Source: Proteiniphilum propionicum
Lineage (GTDB): Bacteria; Bacteroidota; Bacteroidia; Bacteroidales; Dysgonomonadaceae
Direction of reading: 5' to 3'
NCBI RefSeq assembly: GCF_022267555.1
Contig: NZ_CP073586.1
Coordinates: 62,001 to 126,000 of the forward strand
DNA length: 64,000 nucleotides
Shown here piece by piece: positions 49,111 through 56,400 of the stretch. A program made the position numbers and the translations under genes. The first letter of the stretch is position 1. The number at the start of each line of letters is the position of its first letter. The notes beneath the pieces are model-generated. The model was not told where the DNA came from and did not search any database. It was given only the letters and a program-made list of their open reading frames with translations.

Positions 49111-51267
49111 TTAGTCCGTCAAGCGTTTTACGGTACGCAACAGTTCATTTTTAACAACTTCGTCTGTCTCAACCGAAGCCTGTCTTTTACAAAAATCGAC
49201 AATCTCGCACTTTTTCCAGGAACGGGTATACCAGCCAAATGCTTCGGCCAACAGTAGTCTAAGGCTTTGATCATCTGATTCCTTCATAAACTGGAAAAGT
49301 GAATCAAGATAAGCTGTTTGGTTGGAGTTTCGCAGAGCAGTGATGTTAAATCGCTTGCTACGTTGCTCCACCTTTGGATCGAGCAGTTCCATCATATTCT
49401 TCTCGTTTCCAGCAAGAACTCTCTCCAAGTTGGCTTTCTCCTCCCTCTTCTGTTCATACCAGACACCACGCCTACCTTCCAGCTGCTTGTCATAGGCAAC
49501 TAGTGCTGCTTCTACGGGATATAGCTCGGCAGCTCGCCTGATCTGAAAATCAACTCGCTTGGTGATGCCTGGAGAAACCCGCAACAGCATGATATCATCA
49601 AGAAGAGCAGGCGATTGATTCTTGGAAGCATCGATTCCAGCAAAACGGCGTAAAAGTTCATAATTGTCATACAATCCGGCTTTGATGGAGGGAACTATCA
49701 TATCACTACCACTTTGCTGTATGAGTTGATAAGCCATCAGTCTTACGGTAGGACGAGCATCGCTGGTCTGTATCACATACAATTGATCAGGGTTCATTAC
49801 ACCCTTTTGGAAAAGGATTTTCATGGAGAGTGCTTTGATTTCTGGATGCTCCTCCTTTGCCATTTTCTTCCAAAAGCGGACTTCATCTCTCCGGTGTGCA
49901 ATGGCATAGTTGAAGTCATGCCCCTTTTTCCGGCTACTTACATACCGGAAGGTGGGATCACCAATCAGGTGTGATTCAAGAGTGAACTGTTCCTTAGCCC
50001 AGTTTCCCACACTCACACCAAGCTCCAACAAACCGATCAACTGGTTGGACCAGATATCCTGCAGGGTATTTACCGAATTAGCTTTGACCACTACAGTATG
50101 TCCCGGATTGAATATGTAATGACCACTGATATAATCTTCCAGATGAAAGGATCCATTGAAGCATGCATCCAGCATAATAAAGCGGGCTCCTGGTGTAAAA
50201 CCTTCAAGATCTGCAATATGAATATCCATTGCGGCGTCGATCAGGCTGTCCTGTTTCATCCTTTCAGGATCGAATGCGTCAGCCACCCATGATTCCGGCA
50301 CATTGTAGTTCTCAATATAGTACTGTTTGGAGGCAATTGTATCCCTTGCACTCCGGATCTTTCCCCGGAAAAACTTACGCGCCATATCCAGCCATCGGTC
50401 CGCCATGCTTGCATACGGGCTGGCATTCAGATACTGCGTATCCTCGGCACCATGATGATGCAGAATAGCCAGATCAAGATCCTCTCTTGAGAGCTCTGCC
50501 ATAAGGCGCCATTTAACCGATTCATCGAATGTATGATCGATATAGTTGAGATGGCCTTTTCCTTGGGCCAATACGGGAAATTGGTCTATTAACGAAATTC
50601 TTTCATCAGCCCGTGCTACCATGCTATTGGAGTTGTATCCTTGTCCAGCAAAATAAGTGATACGGCTAATCTCCCGTACTGATTCTTTCTCTCTTACCAC
50701 CTTCTCCAGATAGGCATCAATAAGCTCAAAGCGTGTTTTACCCTTGTATTTGGGTGGTTTAATCCGTGCGCTGTAGATGTTGCTATTCACCGATTGAGCT
50801 CCTTCGGATGACAAACTGTAATAGTAATACAAATGGTTAACCGAATCTCTTTTGAGGTAATCGAACTTCAAATTAAAATCATCATAGAATCTGTCAGAAG
50901 GGACTGAAGAGTACTCCCAAGGACGTTGCTGATTCATCTTAAATGCAGTTGTCAGATGCTGCCCGTCTCTGATCATGGGTACAGGAATATTTCCTATAAA
51001 TACAGCTCCCTCTAAACCATCAGTCTTATATAGAGTATACAATACCGTTCTGATGGAATCAGGGATATTCCATCTGTCAACAATAATATGTGTTTTAAGT
51101 CCATCTGCTTCTACTGAAGCAGCATACTTTTCTAAAGCACTCTTACAGTTATCCATCACCTCCTGATCAACAATAACGGCGAAAGAGGGTTCATTTTTTC
51201 TCGCAAATGTGTCGATGTACACAAATGCTAACAACGACACCGTTAAAACAAAACAACGATATTTCAT
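49111..51267 (-). CDS. Clan-CD (gingipain/caspase-fold) cysteine peptidase-like protein with HEAT-like tail
   Basis: This 718-residue exported protein has a signal peptide (about 1-22). The central part carries the clan-CD signature pair: a hydrophobic strand then HG (LDLAILHHHGAED, His272) and a hydrophobic strand then DAC (RFIMLDACFNGSF, Cys369). This is the arrangement of the gingipain (C25) and caspase catalytic dyads. The His-Cys distance of 97 is longer than usual, implying an insertion. The last 230 residues are helical and HEAT-repeat-like (ARPTVRLMAYQLIQQSGSDMIVPSI). No type IX secretion C-terminal domain is evident, so a periplasmic location is likely. It is the first gene of the operon. 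Confidence 0.72.
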   Translation of the reverse strand: MKYRCFVLTVSLLAFVYIDTFARKNEPSFAVIVDQEVMDNCKSALEKYAASVEADGLKTHIIVDRWNIPDSIRTVLYTLYKTDGLEGAVFIGNIPVPMIRDGQHLTTAFKMNQQRPWEYSSVPSDRFYDDFNLKFDYLKRDSVNHLYYYYSLSSEGAQSVNSNIYSARIKPPKYKGKTRFELIDAYLEKVVREKESVREISRITYFAGQGYNSNSMVARADERISLIDQFPVLAQGKGHLNYIDHTFDESVKWRLMAELSREDLDLAILHHHGAEDTQYLNASPYASMADRWLDMARKFFRGKIRSARDTIASKQYYIENYNVPESWVADAFDPERMKQDSLIDAAMDIHIADLEGFTPGARFIMLDACFNGSFHLEDYISGHYIFNPGHTVVVKANSVNTLQDIWSNQLIGLLELGVSVGNWAKEQFTLESHLIGDPTFRYVSSRKKGHDFNYAIAHRRDEVRFWKKMAKEEHPEIKALSMKILFQKGVMNPDQLYVIQTSDARPTVRLMAYQLIQQSGSDMIVPSIKAGLYDNYELLRRFAGIDASKNQSPALLDDIMLLRVSPGITKRVDFQIRRAAELYPVEAALVAYDKQLEGRRGVWYEQKREEKANLERVLAGNEKNMMELLDPKVEQRSKRFNITALRNSNQTAYLDSLFQFMKESDDQSLRLLLAEAFGWYTRSWKKCEIVDFCKRQASVETDEVVKNELLRTVKRLTD

Positions 51268-51624
51268 TTTTCCTTAATATTATATTTCAAATTATTCAAA
51301 TTCGCGGTAAAAATAATACATTATAACACTAATTCCTAATTTTAAAGAATGAACAGCTCTTTTAATGAATACAAAGGTCTCTAACAATTACTAAGTAACA
51401 AATATAATTTAGTAAGGATTATTTGATGATTCGCTCATTATTTAGAGATATGCATAGTTTATTTTAAGGCATGTTGAGCTTATGGTGAGTTTACCTTTAA
51501 GAATAATTTATTTTCCGGAGAGACCTACAGAAAAAAGCTGTAAAGAACAACTAAAAAAGTTAGATGTATGGATGTATGAAAGTTATAATTAGAACAAACG
51601 TATGATGGTATTAAGTTTCGAAAG
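51268..51624. other. Intergenic region upstream of the peptidase operon
   Basis: A 357-bp AT-rich region between the operon start and the tRNA-Glu gene. It contains an exact minus-strand -7 box (51399-51406). No protein gene or strong hairpin was recognised. Confidence 0.5.
51399..51406 (-). promoter_or_regulatory. Possible promoter box of the peptidase-receptor operon (TATATTTG)
   Basis: Minus-strand TATATTTG matches the Bacteroidota -7 consensus, 132 bp before the first gene of the operon. There is no clear -33 TTG. Tentative. Confidence 0.3.
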
Positions 51625-51696
51625 TAGCGCACAGCGGAATCGAACCGCTATTCATTGCCTGAGAAACAATTTTCCTAACCGTTAGAAGAGTGCGCC
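51625..51696 (-). tRNA. tRNA-Glu (anticodon CTC)
   Basis: The minus strand folds into a complete 72-nt cloverleaf. The acceptor stem is GGCGCAC with GTGCGCT (one G-U pair) and discriminator A. The D arm is TTCT/GGAA with a GG-containing loop. The anticodon stem is ATTGT/GCAAT with loop TTCTCAG, giving anticodon CTC. The variable loop has 4 nt and the T arm is AGCGG/CCGCT with loop TTCGATT. CTC reads the glutamate codon GAG. No CCA is encoded after the discriminator base. It stands alone between the peptidase operon and meaB. Confidence 0.93.
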
Positions 51697-51762
51697 TTCT
51701 TGTATGGTGTTGCAAAATTAAGTAAAAAAGTTGTACCGTTGTACATAATCAGTGAAATTTTT

Positions 51763-52854
51763 TTATTTTTTCCGCTGATAATACCTGTCAAGCGCCTCCT
51801 TGGCTGCCACAAATGAGCTTTTACGGTCGCAAAGCACCTCTTTTTCAAGGTCAGATAACAATTTTGCAATCTCCGGATCACGATAGAAACCGTTTCTTAG
51901 CTGCTCGTTAATGCTTTCAAACATCCAGAACTTAGCCTGCTCCTTTCTTTTGCGGTCGAAATATCCGTTCAGCTTCACAAAATCAACATACCGGTGCACC
52001 ATATCCCAAACCTCATCTATCCCAATATCATAAAATCCCGAATAGGTAAGCACTTCGGGTATCCATCCCGATTCAGGAACCGGGTAGAGATGCAGTGCGT
52101 TTTTCAGTTGCCGCTGTGCCATCTTTGCCTTATCGATATTATCTCCATCGGCTTTATTTATTACAATACCATCAGCCATCTCCATAATTCCCCGTTTAAT
52201 ACCCTGCAGCTCATCACCTGTGCCGGCTAACTGAATCAGCAGAAAAAAATCTACCATGGAATGGACTGCAGTCTCCGACTGGCCTACTCCCACAGTCTCC
52301 ACAAAAAGGTAATCGAATCCGGCTGCTTCACAAAGGATAATCGACTCCCTTGTTTTGCGTGCTACGCCCCCCAGAGATCCAGCCGAGGGAGAGGGGCGTA
52401 TAAAGGCATCATGCTCGCGGGAGAGCTTTTCCATCCTGGTTTTGTCTCCTAGAATACTCCCTTTCGAACGTTCACTTGAAGGATCAATGGCAAGCACTGC
52501 CAGTTTATGCCCGTTCTTAAGTAGATGTATCCCGAAAGCATCGATGGATGTGCTTTTCCCAGCTCCGGGAACACCTGTGATGCCCACACGGATAGAATTC
52601 CCGGCATATGGCAGGCATTTCTCGATAATAGCCTGTGCCATATCCTGATGTTCCGGGCGTGAACTCTCCACAAGTGTTACAGCCCTGCTCAGTATCACTC
52701 TGTCACCAGACAAGATGCCTTCCACGTATTCAGTGACCGAAAGCGTGCTGCTCCTCAATGGTTTCTTCATATAAGGATTTACACTTGGTGGTCGAGAGAT
52801 ACCTTTATTTACCATAAGTCCGCTATATTTGGGGTCGTTTTCGGGGTGTTCCAT
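51763..52854 (-). CDS. meaB: Methylmalonyl-CoA mutase-associated GTPase MeaB
   Basis: This 363-residue G3E-family GTPase has the P-loop GVPGAGKST near residue 94, a Walker-B/switch region FVETVGVGQSE near 182 and the base-recognition motif NKADGDN near 235. MeaB/ArgK chaperones protect and load cobalamin-dependent methylmalonyl-CoA mutase in the propionate pathway. The mutase genes are not in this window, so it acts on a partner encoded elsewhere. It is followed by the tRNA-Glu gene in the same direction. Confidence 0.92.
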   Translation of the reverse strand: MEHPENDPKYSGLMVNKGISRPPSVNPYMKKPLRSSTLSVTEYVEGILSGDRVILSRAVTLVESSRPEHQDMAQAIIEKCLPYAGNSIRVGITGVPGAGKSTSIDAFGIHLLKNGHKLAVLAIDPSSERSKGSILGDKTRMEKLSREHDAFIRPSPSAGSLGGVARKTRESIILCEAAGFDYLFVETVGVGQSETAVHSMVDFFLLIQLAGTGDELQGIKRGIMEMADGIVINKADGDNIDKAKMAQRQLKNALHLYPVPESGWIPEVLTYSGFYDIGIDEVWDMVHRYVDFVKLNGYFDRKRKEQAKFWMFESINEQLRNGFYRDPEIAKLLSDLEKEVLCDRKSSFVAAKEALDRYYQRKK

Positions 52855-52943
52855 TGTTGCTTTATCAAAAATTGAAAAAACCGGATGAACTCTTTATACA
52901 AAGATAATTCATTCGGCTTGTATAGACAATCAGAAAGTCTATT

Positions 52944-53330
52944 TTATCTTTTTGGAGTCACATTACCCTTGATTGTGAGTATGTAAACTGTGTCGGGTAC
53001 ATTTGTATAAACGGTTATAGTCTTGTTAAATGTGCCAGGACGACGTACTGTGGAATACTGCGCGGAAATTACTCCTTTTTTACCGGGCAAAACCGGCTCT
53101 CGTGTATATCCGGGCGTAGTGCACCCGCATGATGTTGTCACCCTATGTATGACAAGGGGGCTATTACCTTTGTTGGTAAACTCAAATTGAGTGGTTACTG
53201 CACCTATCTCCTCTTTGATAGTACCAAAATTATGCTCAGTCTTCTTAAATTCCATATCAGCCTTCGACTGTGAAAAGACTGCTCCGCTAATCAGAACGGT
53301 AAATACGAATATTAAACTCAACTTTTTCAT
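52944..53330 (-). CDS. DUF1573 domain exported protein
   Basis: The start at 53330 gives a proper signal peptide (MKKLSLIFVFTVLISGAVFSQ). A longer in-frame start at 53381 would put 17 residues before it. The mature protein of about 108 residues is one Ig-like DUF1573 domain: FKKTEHNFGTIKEE near 26, TNKGNSPLVIHRVTTSCGCTTPGY near 49, and PGKKGVISAQYST near 80. The conserved CGC is present. These are small periplasmic or surface proteins of unknown role. It follows the alpha-2-macroglobulin-like gene by 71 bp. Confidence 0.88.
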   Translation of the reverse strand: MKKLSLIFVFTVLISGAVFSQSKADMEFKKTEHNFGTIKEEIGAVTTQFEFTNKGNSPLVIHRVTTSCGCTTPGYTREPVLPGKKGVISAQYSTVRRPGTFNKTITVYTNVPDTVYILTIKGNVTPKR

Positions 53331-53401
53331 TTGAATATTTCTTTTCGTTTCCAATAATTTTTTCAGACACGATAATAACAAAATAGTTTAACCCTTGTTT
53401 A

Positions 53402-56400
53402 CTATTTAACAATTATTCGGCTTCCCCCGGTATGAGAGATAAATTCAGGTGCATACATGCTTTGAATTGTAGTGATGCCGCTGGAATAGCTGCCGGTACG
53501 GTTTATATAAACCGCATATTCAAACAACCAGGTACCACGCGGCAATAAGTTGAAATAAAAATTGGAAGAAGCATCTTTACTGGTTTGATAGTAGGGTATC
53601 CCGTTTTGCCAACTCATACCGGAGACCTGATTGGCAGGTTCAAAAGCGGCTGCACGCATATCCTTCAGATTTACAAATTCCATGTCGCGGTCCGTCCTGA
53701 CAGTGATACGCACAACAACTTTATCACCAACATTCAGTGGAGTCTCTTTCGTGATACGAACCAGTTCCGCTCCCGACGGCCCTGACTGTTCTACAAAAAG
53801 GAGTTTTTCAACATCAAGAGAGGCGTCTGTTTTGGTAATCTTATCCATATCTTCATAGTACTGCCAGTATAGTGCTCCCCAGGCAGGGGCATTACCCTTA
53901 TGCTCGACTGTTACTTTTCCCATTTCGGGATTTATCTCTGAGATACTCCAGGATTGACTGAAATATCCAGTTCCAAACTCACTGCTATCCGGCTTAACAC
54001 GCCGCTTGCCAATAGTTACAACAGTTTCTCCCTGTGAAGAGATCCAGTCGCTCCCCGTACTAAGCAAAGCATATACAGCATCGGCAGTAGCGTTAGTAGT
54101 TTCCCATATCTGTGTCTGTTTTTGCTTGAGCAACCATCGCTTCATCTTATCCATCTCTGTTTCTGATGCACCTCCAGCACGAAATGCCTCCATGATAAAG
54201 GTATGGGCCGAAATGGCTGATTGCGACATAAACACATGACCGCGATTATTAGCCCAGTACATTCCCTCTTCCTCTGATACGGTTGCATGTTCCCTTAAGG
54301 AGTCCAGTATCTCCGCTAAAATGCTAAAATTATTCTCACGCTTCATCAGCAGAGCGATAAGAGACTGCTCGTATAAGCTATAGAAGGTCCGGTTTTTTTG
54401 TATCACTGAGAGATAGAAATCGGTCATCTTACGCACCTCAGAGTCCATAATAAAGTCGCTGTATTCCGAACGTACATAGAGGTATTCAAGATCTGTTACC
54501 GAGATAGTTTTCATCTTTCGCCAATCTTTATGGTATTTTTTAACTGATTCAAAACGGCGTCTGGCTTCTTCATCTATAAATTCGATTGCTTTCGACTGCA
54601 TTACAAGGATATCTGGCGTAAACTCCACAGCATTAAGCTTCCTGAGTTGCTGAAAACCATACAGGATATATTGCGTGATGCTTACACTCGGACTGAAACC
54701 CTTGAACCAGCTCCAGCCACCCTGGTTGGTTTGCAGTTCCCGTAATTTATCCAACGCAGAGCTTGTAAGGTTCATACTCCGGTTAAGGTCGAACAACAAC
54801 CATAACTTTTCCTTCTGCTCCGATTCATTCTTTGCTTTCATCACCCAGGGAGTTTCCTCAAGCAATACATTTTTCAACTCCTGATTTTTTTCAAGGTTTG
54901 AAAGGAAAGTCTCCTTGGTCCCACCCTCCATCTTCCAGGCTGAAACCATAGCCGTCACTTTAGGATATAACTTTCCTATATGAGCGCCCAGGGTATTAGC
55001 ATAATAAGAAGAAAACCACGAAACTGCATTGTCACTTCCAGGGTTACTCAACACGGGGAGCGCCTGAACAGCGTACCACGCAGGATTAGACGCAAACTCG
55101 AGCGAGAGGCGGTAACTTTGCGCGGTTGCAGATATCTCTTTCGTCAACCGCTCCATGAAAAATGATTTTGTCTCGTTACCATTCACATCCATTCGCATAC
55201 TCTCGGTCACCAACATCCGATTGGGAAGCACCGCAAGGGCATGTTGTTCTCCATCCGAGAAATCTTCAGCTTGTGCGATAATGCGGATACCTATCACGTC
55301 GTGATCATACGGCACATCAAAAATCCACGAAGCATCGGAAGAAGAGCCACTTGAAAGCTGGAACGACTGGGAGGCATTTGAAACCGAAATACCGGAAAAG
55401 AGTTGTTCCGTTAATGGGTCAAAAAGTTCTATCTTCACCATTCCATCAATGTCATGCTCCGACAGGTTGGAAATCTTTGCAGAGATACTTACCCTGTCGC
55501 CCTGACGCAGAAACCGGGGCATATTAGGCGTCACCATAAGCTCTTTTTGCGAGACAGTATAAGCTTCCGCCTTCCCGCTATTCAGTTTCTTATCGTGAGC
55601 CAACACACGAAAACGCCAACGGGTATTGCTCCCGGGTACGGTGAAAGCAATTTGTGTCTCTCCCTTATCGTTGGTTCTTAGCTGCGGATAAAAAAAAGCG
55701 GTTTCATTAAAATTACGACGGATCTGAGGTACAACATCCATGCAGGTATCTTCTGCCATTATAGGGGATTGTGGCGCATACGGGGAACGACGGGCACTAT
55801 CTCTCTCATTCTCCACGTCCACACCCTTCAAAGCACTCTCACGTACAACCATATCTTCGTTTACCATAACCTGTTCTGAAGATGCTTCATAATTCTCAGT
55901 CTGTATACCTCCCGCCTTGGCACTCCGAAACATTACCCTGCCTGAATACAACAACGAGTATCCATACCAGTTAAAACGATCGAACTGGAAAGAGATAACC
56001 TCTTTGAACGGTCGGCTAAAATAGCCACTGCCAAACCCGGGGTTAAAAGAGAGGTCTCCCTGATACTTTGGGCTATAGCCTTGTGAAAGGAGCGAAAAAT
56101 AGTGGTCCCCCCATCCCTGGTTAGGATATATTTTATCGAGCGACACGTCATACATTGATGCAAGGACCTCAGCTACAACAGGTTTCCCAACAGCATCTAA
56201 TACTGACAGACGCCACTCCTCCCCCGATCCGGGGCGGATTCTGTCGCGAAACACATCTAACTTAACCACCAGTTCCCTAACCTCTTTTTTCGGAGTTAGC
56301 GCTACACGATGCGCATGAAACTGCTCGTTTTTTACGTAGGTAAGCATCAGCTCTACTCCCTCTTTGTACTCCGGTTTATAAGGCAAAGAAAACAACCGGG

